DNA from: Pseudomonadota bacterium
GTDB lineage: Bacteria > Desulfobacterota > Desulfobacteria > Desulfobacterales > Desulfolunaceae
Direction of reading: 5' to 3'
DNA: 39,010 nt
Assembly (NCBI GenBank): GCA_018818835.1
Contig: JAHIRD010000050.1
Span: 1-39,010, forward strand
Of the stretch, positions 23,758 through 31,973 are shown one piece after another (within the stretch, counting starts at the first letter, position 1; each line of letters begins with the position of its first letter). Under the pieces are notes generated by a model. The model saw only the letters and a program-made list of their open reading frames with translations. It was not told the DNA's origin and did not search any database. The position numbers and the translations under genes were made by a program.

Positions 23758-26361
23758 TTAATGTCCAATCTTGCCCATGGTTTCGACTTTGATGTAGACG
23801 TCTGAATAGGGCTTCTTTTCACCGTCAACGGTCAGAAGATCGTCTTGGATGGAGATGCCGAAATGGCGTTCGTTTTCTTCCAGATAGGGAAGAATCAGAG
23901 CCCAGTCGGCGTCGGTGAGTGTTGCAAATCGTCCTCCGTTCAGCTGTTCGTCCACGATCTGGCGTTTGGGGTCGCGCATGTAGATGGCACCGCCCGAGGC
24001 CAGGGAGAACAGGTTGGAGCCCGGATAGGGCGTGGGCAGGGCTTTGATGATGCCGTGCTCGTCGAACTCCATGCCGTTCAGGATCACGAATCCACCGCCG
24101 TTCAGGGGGTCACCGGCCATAAAGGATTCAGCCAGATAGTCAAGGCAGGTGCCGTTGATCACCACACGGGGATGACCCGTGGCATTGATCAGGGGGCGTC
24201 CTGCGGCATTGCCCATGATGTAGACGTTTCCGCCTTTGGCACCGTACATGAAAGTCTGGCCCACATCACCGTGGATGACAAGCTTGCCGTTTTTCATGAT
24301 CTGGCCCAATTGATCCTGGGCATTGCCGTGGATCTGGAGTTCCATGCCATCGATGCCCGAGGCAATGTAGTCTCCGGAACTGTCGTACACATGGATGGTT
24401 ACGTCATCGGTCTTGGGGCCGAAACCACAGCCTGTGAAACGCTGTCCCTTGTAGCCGAAACAGATATAATGTTTCCAGCCCAGAACAAAGGCTTTGTTCA
24501 TCAGACGTGAGTCACAGTCAGGGCCTTCGGGTTCGAAATCATAGGCGTTGATGGCCAGAACCTCTTCCTTGCCCTGGGGTGCCCGCAAGGTGTCACGGCT
24601 GTCCCAGTCAATGTAGCTGAATTTGCTGTCGGTATTGTCCGAAAGCTTGGGAAAGGATGTGAAAATCCGGGTCAAGGCTGATCGAACCCGGTCAAGAACC
24701 GAACCCAGTTTCTTTTTGCCCGGTGAATACCGCCGGTCATTGATAAAGGATAGAAGCTCAATGGCATTGGCCTGGGCCACATTGCTTTTGGCTGCCTGGG
24801 CCACGGTCTCGTCAAGAAAACAACAGAGGCTTTCAAAACCCCACTCCGTAATCCTGGACAAGGCATAGGCTTTGAGTGCCGCCACATCGGATTCAAGATG
24901 CTTTGCGATTGCAGCACTGATTTCATTTTTGTCGGTAGCCATAGAAAGGGGCTGGGTTACATCCAGATGATCCTGGGCCTTGGACACGGTGATGCGTTCG
25001 CCGAATTTATTTTCGGTGACCAGGACCTTGGAGCCGTCGCCCTTGCCCGAATCCCTGATGGTAAAGGTGAAGGCACCGCCGTCGGTGGCACTGCCGCCAC
25101 GGGCGTTCCAGTATTTATCGGCCACGGGGCAGAACCGGGGATCTTCCTTGGCCAGGTTCTGGAGGGTGGCGTCAATGGCCTGTTTTTCCGAACAGATCAG
25201 GCCGATTTGTACCTCTTCCCGTTCAAGAAGGGCAAAGACCTGGGGCCTCAACATGGCCGTGTCCGTGATACCGATGAGCTGAAGGAAATTCTCATAGGGA
25301 TCGTTTCTGGCAATGATGAAAAACCAGGGACCGTCCGGTGACCCGGCGGTGTGCTGGGACTGGATATGCCGGTATATGTGCTGTTTTTCAGGCGTCAGAC
25401 TGTCAAAGTCATATTCTGACGTGGGCGCAATGGCTTCGATAATGTATTCCAAGGGGTACTCGAAGGTCCTGTTGTACAGATCCAGCAGGTGCACGGAAAG
25501 CTCGGTGTCCGTAAGGAACTGGGGATAGATCTGATACTGTTTCAGGTATTCGCTCACCGCATGGTAATTGGCAAAGTCACCGTTGTGAACCAGGGCTTCG
25601 TTCAATCCTGAAAAGGGATGGGCACCGCCCGGATGCCAGAGGCGTCCGCGGGTGGGGTAGCGCTGATGGGCGATCCAGCCATGGGCCTTGAAATCTTCCA
25701 GGCAGTAATACTGGGTTGCCTGTTCCGCATAGCCCACCACTTTCAAAATCATGATGTTACGACCATGGGACATGACAAAGGCCTGCTTGTCTCCCAATGA
25801 GGCGTAATAGGCATCATTGAGATTGTGGGTATTCTGGCTGATAAATTCGTCTTCGGCCTTACGGGGGTCCATGGCCTGGAGACTGTGCTTTTCGATAAAG
25901 GCACTGAGCACTTCGGGTTTGACCCGGACAAAATACCGGCAGACGTCGGGCGGTTTTACCTCAAGGCCAATGGACGTGTAATCGTCGATGGTGGGGATCA
26001 TGCCGCTTGAATGGATATCGAACACCGGGGTCACAAACCGGTCTTCCAGATTTTTTTTGATGGATGGGTCAAGGTAGGCCACCTGAAGCAGATAGTGATC
26101 ATCCAGGATGTCCTGGCTGACGCCGAGGCTTTCTGCCGAAAGGCCCACAGCAGCAATACCGCCCCCTTTGCCGTTGCCCCGGTTGTGCATCTGAACCGAG
26201 GGCTCATAGATGTGACGCCCGGCAACGGGAATGGATGAAATAAAGCCGGTAACACCGCAGCCGCCTTCCTCATCACACTTGGCAATGGGCGATTTAATAT
26301 GCGGAAGCTTGGCACGGGAGGCCAGAAGCTTGTCGATGATGTCGTGTTGATTGTCTTGCAT
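23758..26361 (-). CDS. Glutamate synthase subunit: class II glutaminase fused to GXGXG domain
   Basis: 867 residues combining two parts that are one end each of classical GltB. The N-terminal class II amidotransferase (about 35-420) has the nucleophile C35 in EEGGCGVTGF, the arginine loop AHQRYPTRGRLWHPGGAHPF and the LVHNGDFANY glutamine-binding motif. The 34 residues before C35 would need removal, or the Cys acts internally. A linker of about 200 residues leads to the GXGXG beta-helix (about 645-800; GDVGQTFMYGAKGG, IMGNAAGRPLIN). The FMN synthase barrel is absent and is supplied by the next gene upstream (26632-28176). It would deliver ammonia from glutamine to that subunit. It is the last gene of the operon, separated by a family B repeat and followed by a strong terminator. 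Confidence 0.88.
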   Translation of the reverse strand: MQDNQHDIIDKLLASRAKLPHIKSPIAKCDEEGGCGVTGFISSIPVAGRHIYEPSVQMHNRGNGKGGGIAAVGLSAESLGVSQDILDDHYLLQVAYLDPSIKKNLEDRFVTPVFDIHSSGMIPTIDDYTSIGLEVKPPDVCRYFVRVKPEVLSAFIEKHSLQAMDPRKAEDEFISQNTHNLNDAYYASLGDKQAFVMSHGRNIMILKVVGYAEQATQYYCLEDFKAHGWIAHQRYPTRGRLWHPGGAHPFSGLNEALVHNGDFANYHAVSEYLKQYQIYPQFLTDTELSVHLLDLYNRTFEYPLEYIIEAIAPTSEYDFDSLTPEKQHIYRHIQSQHTAGSPDGPWFFIIARNDPYENFLQLIGITDTAMLRPQVFALLEREEVQIGLICSEKQAIDATLQNLAKEDPRFCPVADKYWNARGGSATDGGAFTFTIRDSGKGDGSKVLVTENKFGERITVSKAQDHLDVTQPLSMATDKNEISAAIAKHLESDVAALKAYALSRITEWGFESLCCFLDETVAQAAKSNVAQANAIELLSFINDRRYSPGKKKLGSVLDRVRSALTRIFTSFPKLSDNTDSKFSYIDWDSRDTLRAPQGKEEVLAINAYDFEPEGPDCDSRLMNKAFVLGWKHYICFGYKGQRFTGCGFGPKTDDVTIHVYDSSGDYIASGIDGMELQIHGNAQDQLGQIMKNGKLVIHGDVGQTFMYGAKGGNVYIMGNAAGRPLINATGHPRVVINGTCLDYLAESFMAGDPLNGGGFVILNGMEFDEHGIIKALPTPYPGSNLFSLASGGAIYMRDPKRQIVDEQLNGGRFATLTDADWALILPYLEENERHFGISIQDDLLTVDGEKKPYSDVYIKVETMGKIGH

Positions 26362-26401
26362 AGCCGTTACATTTCCTTATGTTAGAAAATTTAGTGACGT
26401 T

Positions 26402-26630
26402 TATAGCGCTTGCCTCCGGCGGCCCTGCGGGGCCAACCTTTTGAAAAGGTTGCCAAACAGGTTTTTTTGTCACGGCATGCCGTGTCAGAATATACACATC
26501 CATAAAAGCGCTTTTGGAAGGGCCAGGGCATTCGTTTGCTTGACGCCGCTTCTTCCCAATCCATTTGCCCAGCTTTTTAAGCTTGTCCCCGCGAAGGCGG
26601 GGAAGCTGGCTGCCAGAGGCATAAAATCGC
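26402..26630. repeat. Dispersed repeat, family B, longer copy inside the glutamate synthase operon
   Basis: About 230 bp filling the gap between the two glutamate synthase genes. The left block TTGCCTCCGGCGGCCCTGCG leads to CCAACCTTTTGAAAAGGTTG; the right block is CCATTTGCCCAGCTTTTTAA with a CCCCGC-GAAG-GCGGGG hairpin (26587-26602) and AAGCTGGC. Blocks are shared with 16805-16932. Its inverted arms could form mRNA structure and change expression of the distal subunit. Confidence 0.7.
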
Positions 26631-26631
26631 T

Positions 26632-28176
26632 CTAAAGAATCATCGCATGATTCGGAGCGGGCTGATAGGTGGCCCGTTCCTTTTCCTCAAGATAGTCCAG
26701 ATGAACCAGAAGATCAGATCGGCCCACCAGTTCACGGATACTTTTCATGCCCAAGGAACGAAGGATGGTGCACCACTGTTTTCGCCAGGCCAGGTACATG
26801 TTGACGATACGCTGTTCGCAGTATTCTTCGGTGGTCATGTAGCCCAGTTCAGGGTCGGTGCTGGCAATACCGCGGGCACATCCGCGACCGCTTTCACAGT
26901 TACTGCAACGCACGCATTCCACAGCCACAATATCTGCGGTTCCGATAACCACACCATCGGCTCCCAGGGCAATGGCCTTGGCCACGTCAAACCCGTTCCG
27001 GATTCCGCCGCTGGCGATCAGGGTGATTTTTTCACGGGCACCTTCATTCACAAGGAAGTTATGGACCTTGGGAATGGCGTACTCGATGGGCATGGCTATG
27101 TTTTTCTTGGCAATGTCAGGAGCAGCACCCGTTCCGCCATAGCTGCCGTCGATATGGATGATATGGGCGCCGGCATAATAGGCCCCGATGGCAACCATGT
27201 CCACGTCTGTGGGGGTGGAGACTTTAACGGAGACCAGGACGTCATTGTTGATTTCCTTCATCCAGTCCACGTGTTTCTTGTGGTCTTCCACCGAATACAC
27301 GCTGTGGAAGGGGAAGGGAGAAAACAGGGAACTGCCCACAACGGTTTCACGCATGGCAGCCACGGCTTCGGTGACTTTTTCACCGAGAAGATGTCCGCCC
27401 AATCCAGGTTTTGCACCCTGGGCATATTTGAACTCCACGATGGGGGAATATTTAATGGTTTCTTCGCGCACTCCGAAAAGACCCGTGGCCACTTGGGTGA
27501 TCACGTGATCTTTATAGGGCAAAAATTCAGGAGGATAACCGCCTTCACCGGTACAGGTGAAGGTATTCAGGCGTTTGGCGGCCCTGGCTCGTCCAATGAT
27601 GACAGGCAAGGCCGTGGACCCGTAACTCATCCCACCACCGTAACAGGGGATGGAAATGGTTCTCTCGGGCCGCCCATCGCCGGTTTTGTTCAGCTCGATG
27701 CTGGTGTCGATGTCTTCATCGGCCATGTCAATGGCCTTTTCCGGGTCAGGATGTCTGAATCGGATTTTATCGAAGCCGCCCCCGGAGTTTCCCAGGTTGT
27801 ATTCCAGGTTCACATGGGGCAGATCACCGGTTTCAGCCATGGCAAAATGGCCCAGCAGCATTTCGGCGGTCCACCGATAGTCTCCCATGGTTTCCAGCAA
27901 GGGATTGATTTTTAACGACAGGGCGTTTTGGGGACATTTGCTGATACAGTAATAGTCTTTGTCCCTGCATTCATGCCCGATGCACTTGTGGCTGACAGGC
28001 CGTGTCCCCTTGGCGTAGTTCTCGTAACGCACATGAACGCCATGGGGGCAAAGCTCGGCACAGAGACCACAGGAAATGCAGCGGGAATTCCTTTTGACCA
28101 CAAATTTTCCGATGGTGTTGCGGAACCTGGATGGGGTTTCCACAGCCTCGGGAAGTTTTCTATTATTTTCGCTCAT
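26632..28176 (-). CDS. Ferredoxin-type glutamate synthase, FMN core subunit
   Basis: 514 residues. An N-terminal ferredoxin-like domain carries C33, C36, C39, C43 (CISCGLCAELC) and C65, C70, C77, C81. It is followed by the FMN synthase barrel: GGGMSYGSTALPVIIGRARA, TCTGEGGYPPE, AQGAKPGLGGHLLGEKV, DGSYGGTGAAP and ASGGIRNGFDVAKAIALGAD. The cluster motif CVRCSNCESGRGC follows. All catalytic motifs of the GltB central domain are intact. It would reduce 2-iminoglutarate to glutamate using electrons from its own clusters and ferredoxin, since no NADPH-oxidising GltD is encoded here. The ammonia channel partner is the 867-residue subunit downstream. It sits 59 bp after its divergent paralog. Confidence 0.9.
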   Translation of the reverse strand: MSENNRKLPEAVETPSRFRNTIGKFVVKRNSRCISCGLCAELCPHGVHVRYENYAKGTRPVSHKCIGHECRDKDYYCISKCPQNALSLKINPLLETMGDYRWTAEMLLGHFAMAETGDLPHVNLEYNLGNSGGGFDKIRFRHPDPEKAIDMADEDIDTSIELNKTGDGRPERTISIPCYGGGMSYGSTALPVIIGRARAAKRLNTFTCTGEGGYPPEFLPYKDHVITQVATGLFGVREETIKYSPIVEFKYAQGAKPGLGGHLLGEKVTEAVAAMRETVVGSSLFSPFPFHSVYSVEDHKKHVDWMKEINNDVLVSVKVSTPTDVDMVAIGAYYAGAHIIHIDGSYGGTGAAPDIAKKNIAMPIEYAIPKVHNFLVNEGAREKITLIASGGIRNGFDVAKAIALGADGVVIGTADIVAVECVRCSNCESGRGCARGIASTDPELGYMTTEEYCEQRIVNMYLAWRKQWCTILRSLGMKSIRELVGRSDLLVHLDYLEEKERATYQPAPNHAMIL

Positions 28177-28235
28177 AAGTCATTCCAATACAGGTTGTCT
28201 TATCCGGCCAGAAACCGGAAGAATATATGTCATGA

Positions 28236-29639
28236 TCAAGGGACTTTTCGCTCCCCAAAGATCGGTGCGAAATTTTCTTTTTCAAGATTTTCGAACCACA
28301 TGGAACGGCCCACCTCACCCCGTAGACGCCGGACTTCCCTCAAACCCATGGCACCCAGCATTTCAAGAATCTGGTTTCTCCAGGCGGCCATCAGGTTTTT
28401 GATCCGGGTCATGCCGAATTCAGGGTCAACCTCTTCCAGTTTGCCGTTGCAGGAAAGACCGTCCATGCAGCGTCCGCAAAGCCGACATTCCAGAGCCAGA
28501 AGCAGGGAGGCATCGATGACCACGCCGTCGGCGCCGCAGATAATGCTTTTCACCACATGCTCGGCCATGGCGATGCCGCCGGAAAAGAGAAGATTGACCT
28601 TGAGTCGTGCGCCATGGTCAACCAGAGCAAGATGCACCGCATGGATGGCATCCCTCAGGAATTTAGGATTGTCCACGTTGACTTCTTTGCCCTGGTGGCT
28701 GGCTGCAAAATGCACGGTATCCACACCCAGATCCGCCATTTCTATGGCGATTAACGGAGCCTTATCATCCAGGGGCGTTTTTACGCTGATGGCCAGATCC
28801 TTATTCATGGCTCGCAAGGCAATAACCACCTCATTCAGTCCGGGGCCATAGGGAATTTGAACCATCTTACAGGTGGCAAGCAGGTCTTTGTGCTTCTCCC
28901 ATGTTGCAAGCTCAAGGCTGGGAACCATGCAGGAGACGAGGTTCTTCAACTCTCCGGTGATCTCGGAGGGTTTAATGAACATCAGCTGGCCCGTGGCATG
29001 GGCGGCCTTGGCAATGGACAGGCGCACGCATTCATCCTCAATGCCGTATTGGTCATGGAGCTGGAACAGCATGGGGAACGGCGTTTCAAGGATTTTCGGA
29101 ACCTCGGTTTTCAGGCTCCCGTCTTTGTTGAAACGAAGGCCCTGGGGACGCCGGGTCAGTTCGATCATGGTGTTGATGTATTCCCGGCCGTGGATTCCGT
29201 CACGGGTGGGCCGGACGATCTCGCTCATGTCCGTCCATATGGAGTCAAAACCTTCGCCCACAAAGGGGCCCCGGTATCCGGCACCGGAAACGGGAATGCT
29301 TCCTGTATGGGCCTGGTACCAGGTCCGGCTGATGATGGCCGGGGTCCAGTAATCGTCGCCCAGGGTCCGGTATTCCGGGTTGATAACTCGGGAAAAAATT
29401 CCCTTGGTGCATTCCTGGACGCAGCGGAAACAGCTGTTGCAGGTGTACAGGTATTCGGGTTCGTCCATCTGACTCATGTGCAGATAGTTGTCCGCGAAAA
29501 TATTGTACACGCATTTTTTCTTCACACATTCCCGGCAGCTTCCGGCACAGTCTTCACGGAATTCCACGGTGGCGTATCTGCCCACGGGATAGAGACGCGG
29601 CGGGGCCGGTTTTGTGGAGATATGATATTTTTTAGGCAT
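28236..29639 (-). CDS. Divergent glutamate-synthase-like iron-sulfur FMN-barrel protein
   Basis: 467 residues, paralogous to the 514-residue core. The N-terminus holds C31, C35, C38, C43 and C67, C70, C73, C77 (CNSCFRCVQEC), and the C-terminal cluster motif CRLCGRCMDGLSC is kept. The barrel retains overall order (KVNLLFSGGIAMAEHVVKSI, CGADGVVIDASLLLALEC), but the core motifs are gone: no G-M-S-Y-G-S, no G-E-G-G, no A-K-P-G-x-G-G. It is thus unlikely to make glutamate. It may be an electron-transfer or regulatory partner in a heteromeric complex, possibly linking to MetF next door. Spacing to metF is 16 bp. The role is inferred. Confidence 0.8.
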   Translation of the reverse strand: MPKKYHISTKPAPPRLYPVGRYATVEFREDCAGSCRECVKKKCVYNIFADNYLHMSQMDEPEYLYTCNSCFRCVQECTKGIFSRVINPEYRTLGDDYWTPAIISRTWYQAHTGSIPVSGAGYRGPFVGEGFDSIWTDMSEIVRPTRDGIHGREYINTMIELTRRPQGLRFNKDGSLKTEVPKILETPFPMLFQLHDQYGIEDECVRLSIAKAAHATGQLMFIKPSEITGELKNLVSCMVPSLELATWEKHKDLLATCKMVQIPYGPGLNEVVIALRAMNKDLAISVKTPLDDKAPLIAIEMADLGVDTVHFAASHQGKEVNVDNPKFLRDAIHAVHLALVDHGARLKVNLLFSGGIAMAEHVVKSIICGADGVVIDASLLLALECRLCGRCMDGLSCNGKLEEVDPEFGMTRIKNLMAAWRNQILEMLGAMGLREVRRLRGEVGRSMWFENLEKENFAPIFGERKVP

Positions 29640-29655
29640 AAATCCCTCTTTGTCT

Positions 29656-30573
29656 TTATTTTCTCAGGCCTGCGCCTTTGACAATGTCAGCCACTTTTTC
29701 TTCCCATTCGATGGCCATTACATGAACACCATGAACGCCGTCCATTTCCTTGAGCTCCTCAATGGTTTCCTGGCAGATTTTCAGACCTTCTTCGGTCTGC
29801 TTTTCCTTGGGGACTCCGGCAACGCGGTTGATGATCTCATCGGGGATGTCCATGCCTGCCACCTTGTTTTTCATGTACTTGGCCATGCCCACGGTTTTAA
29901 TGGGTGTCACGCCGCCCATGATGTAGGCCTTTTCCGTGAGGCCCTCTTCTCTGGCCAGGCGGATCCATTCACGGAAGCGTTCCATGTTGTAGATACACTG
30001 GGTCTGGATAAAATCCACACCGGCGTCAATTTTCTTGGCAAGACGGAGAACCCGGTATTCAAAGGGATCGGCAAAGGGGTTTGCCGCAGCACCGATGAAC
30101 ATTTTCGGGGCTTCCTTGAGATCGAATCCACTCATGTCCTTGCCCTCATCCCTCATATCCTTGACCGTGCGGATCAGGTTCATGGAGTCGATGTCAAACA
30201 CATTCATGGCATCGGGCTGGCTGCCGAAGCTCTGATGATCACCGGACAGGCAGAGAATGTTTCGGATGCCCAGAGAATATGCACCCAGAATATCGGATTG
30301 AATGGCAATGCGGTTTCTGTCTCTGCAGACCATCTGCATGACAGGCTCCAGGCCCATGTCCAGAAGGTGTTTGGATGCGGCGATGCTGGACATGCGCACG
30401 ATGGCAGTCTGGTTGTCGGTCACGTTCACTGCATCGACCCAACCCCTTAAGAGTTCGCCTTTTTTGTTCAACACGTTCATATCGGCGCCACGGGGTGGTC
30501 CGCATTCACCGGTGACGGCAAATGTGCCGCTTGAAAGGACGCTGTGGAGATTGCTGATGGCTTGGGTTGTCAT
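29656..30573 (-). CDS. metF: Methylenetetrahydrofolate reductase MetF
   Basis: 305 residues, the usual length of bacterial MetF (TIM barrel with FAD). Typical segments are TGECGPPRGAD (Glu for folate protonation), VNVTDNQTAIVRMSS, the FAD-binding ILCLSGDHQS, and the DAGVDFIQTQCIYNMERF barrel strand. It reduces methylene-THF to methyl-THF. With MetV directly upstream (4-nt ATGA overlap) it belongs to the MetVF type of the Wood-Ljungdahl methyl branch, in which electrons pass through MetV clusters. The upstream MvhD-like gene fits this. In a sulfate reducer it could run in either direction (CO2 fixation or acetate oxidation). Confidence 0.95.
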   Translation of the reverse strand: MTTQAISNLHSVLSSGTFAVTGECGPPRGADMNVLNKKGELLRGWVDAVNVTDNQTAIVRMSSIAASKHLLDMGLEPVMQMVCRDRNRIAIQSDILGAYSLGIRNILCLSGDHQSFGSQPDAMNVFDIDSMNLIRTVKDMRDEGKDMSGFDLKEAPKMFIGAAANPFADPFEYRVLRLAKKIDAGVDFIQTQCIYNMERFREWIRLAREEGLTEKAYIMGGVTPIKTVGMAKYMKNKVAGMDIPDEIINRVAGVPKEKQTEEGLKICQETIEELKEMDGVHGVHVMAIEWEEKVADIVKGAGLRK

Positions 30574-31238
30574 ATGATGTGGTCCTCCCTTACAAGTTTT
30601 CTCGGTCCGCCTGAATTACTGGTCTTCCAGTTTTTTGGAGGAATATAGGTTCTAAGATTATTGAGTTGACCCAAGGTCTTCAAACGGTCGATGATCAGCT
30701 GCCATGCGCATTCGGTATTGGCATCCACTTCGCAGATTCCCTTCTGTGAGCCGCCGCAGGGACCGTTCAATAGTTTTTTGGAACAGCGGGTCACAGGACA
30801 GATTCCGCCGAAATTTCCCAGTTCACAGTTGCCGCAGCCTGAACATTCTTCGGTAAAGACGCCATGGCTTTCTTGGACACCGATAAAGGTGGTGTTGAGT
30901 CCAGGATAGACCGGCTCTTTAGGGAAACGCCTGGCCATGGCCTGAACGCCTGCGCCGCAGGCCAGGGAAAGCACCGCATCGTTTTCTCCGATTTTCTTGG
31001 CCGCTTCCTGGATAAATTCATTTTCACACTGACGTTCAACGGTTTGCTCGTCAATTTCAATGGAAACACCCTCTGTTCGGAAGGCCATACGCAAAGCAGA
31101 TGCCAGGGCGGCGGTTTCGTCTTCGCCTCCGGCAAAACAGGTTTTGACACAGGTGCCGCAACCCAGGATAAGGAGCTTTTTGTACGGGGCCACCATCTTT
31201 TTGATTTCTTCTATGGGTTTTTGTTCACCAACGATCAT
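30570..31238 (-). CDS. metV: MetV, iron-sulfur/zinc partner of MetF
   Basis: 222 residues with the MetV domain order. The N-terminal half carries CGTCVKTCFAGGEDE and a C-G-A-G-V motif. The C-terminal half has a dense Cys region, ECSGCGNCELGNFGGICPVT then RCSKKLLNGPCGG, expected to bind two [4Fe-4S] clusters. It shuttles electrons to the FAD of MetF; together they form a non-NAD(P)H methylene-THF reductase of anaerobes. The ATG at 31238 follows GGAG. The stop overlaps the metF start by 4 nt (ATGA), so the two are translationally coupled. Confidence 0.92.
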   Translation of the reverse strand: MIVGEQKPIEEIKKMVAPYKKLLILGCGTCVKTCFAGGEDETAALASALRMAFRTEGVSIEIDEQTVERQCENEFIQEAAKKIGENDAVLSLACGAGVQAMARRFPKEPVYPGLNTTFIGVQESHGVFTEECSGCGNCELGNFGGICPVTRCSKKLLNGPCGGSQKGICEVDANTECAWQLIIDRLKTLGQLNNLRTYIPPKNWKTSNSGGPRKLVREDHII

Positions 31239-31316
31239 AGATAACTCCGTTATAGTAAGGTTTTTATGTTAAAAGTTAGCGTCTTAAGCTAAACGTCCGA
31301 TACCGTCTGAACGTTT

Positions 31317-31733
31317 TTATGCCGCTGCCGCGGGATTTTTACCGAGTTCTTTGATGGTCGACATGATCTCATCCAGAAGTCCCGGGACGGAATCGCTGTT
31401 TTTGGCCGCAAGGTTGTGGATACTGAGTCTCTTTCCCCCCACGCCAATTTTATCCAGAACGTTGGAGGTTTTTTCCACCCGTTTTCTGGCTCTCATATTG
31501 CCTTCCATGTACCGGCATGCGCCCTCGGGACAGACCAGGATGGCCACCGCATCGGCGCCTGCTTCAAAGGCTTTGAGCATAAAAACTTCGGTGGTCATGC
31601 CCGAGCATGGCATTTTTACGATTTTGACCTCCCTGTCGTCAGTGCTGAGGGAAACGTGTTCCGTAAAGGCATTGATGCAGTGAAACAGGGTGATTTTTGC
31701 CTTGAATTTTTCCATAGGGTTCATCACAATCAT
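31317..31733 (-). CDS. MvhD-like iron-sulfur electron-transfer subunit
   Basis: 138 residues of the FrhD/VhuD/MvhD family, which bridges HdrA to hydrogenase or other donors through a [2Fe-2S] cluster. The family core is clear: KMPCSGMTTEVFMLKAFEAG, ADAVAILVCPEGACRYMEGN and RARKRVE. The cysteines are C19, C43, C68 and C73. The usual N-terminal C-N-W-C-S-Y motif is reduced to a single Cys (HCINAF), so the cluster site may be altered. No hdrA is present here, so it would pair with an HdrA elsewhere or directly with MetV. It is the first gene of the operon. There is no clear ribosome site before any of the three possible ATGs (31733, 31724, 31715). Confidence 0.82.
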   Translation of the reverse strand: MIVMNPMEKFKAKITLFHCINAFTEHVSLSTDDREVKIVKMPCSGMTTEVFMLKAFEAGADAVAILVCPEGACRYMEGNMRARKRVEKTSNVLDKIGVGGKRLSIHNLAAKNSDSVPGLLDEIMSTIKELGKNPAAAA

Positions 31734-31755
31734 TATAAATATAGGGTTACTAAAT

Positions 31756-31800
31756 AAAAAAAGGCACCTATCCCAATTAAATCATTAAGGGATCGACACC
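31756..31800 (-). terminator. Leader intrinsic terminator 2 before the mvhD-like gene
   Basis: On the minus strand GGTGTCGATCCC (31800-31789) pairs, with one mismatch and three wobbles, with GGGATAGGTGCC (31774-31763) and is followed by seven T residues (31762-31756). It is preceded by GGGACAAA, also found before terminator 1. It lies only 23 bp before the mvhD-like start, inside the leader, where no upstream gene needs termination. Confidence 0.75.
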
Positions 31801-31810
31801 TTTGTCCCAT

Positions 31811-31843
31811 GTATGGCTCAACACTGCCTTGTGTTCAAGCCAT
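31811..31843 (-). promoter_or_regulatory. Leader hairpin with a competing long-range partner
   Basis: ATGGCTTGAACAC and GTGTTGAGCCAT form a hairpin between the two leader terminators. Its 3' arm AGCCATAC (31818-31811) is also complementary over 8 nt to GTATGGCT (31917-31910) near the 5' end of the leader. Two mutually exclusive pairings of this kind are typical of attenuators and riboswitches. Confidence 0.5.
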
Positions 31844-31854
31844 GACTTCAAATT

Positions 31855-31892
31855 AAAAAGGCGCCAATCCCCGTTAGTCGGGTATTGACGCC
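31855..31892 (-). terminator. Leader intrinsic terminator 1
   Basis: GGCGTCAATACCC (31892-31880) pairs with GGGGATTGGCGCC (31872-31860) with one mismatch over a 7-nt loop, followed by five T residues. It is homologous to leader terminator 2 and preceded by the same GGACAAAGG element (31899-31891). Confidence 0.75.
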
Positions 31893-31944
31893 TTTGTCCT
31901 TTTATTTACAGCCATACGCCATTGTACAGCCCTAAAATCAATCA

Positions 31945-31973
31945 ATTATAGAGCATTTCTAAACGCTGTCCCG
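31945..31973 (-). promoter_or_regulatory. Candidate sigma-70-type promoter of the mvhD-metVF-glutamate synthase operon
   Basis: A consensus TATAAT -10 box (31950-31945, minus strand) has GGGACA 16 nt upstream as a fair -35 box. A start near 31938 gives a leader of about 205 nt holding both terminators. Confidence 0.5.

Noticed and set aside
26647-27915. A 422-codon plus-strand open frame opposite the glutamate synthase core gene
   Set aside because: It is the antisense shadow of a gene with clear catalytic and cluster motifs; its product is His/Gly/Phe-rich and shows no domain.
31741-31930. A CRISPR-like or simple tandem repeat, suggested by the two similar blocks
   Set aside because: Only two diverged copies exist, each a hairpin with its own T tract, so terminators or attenuators explain them better.
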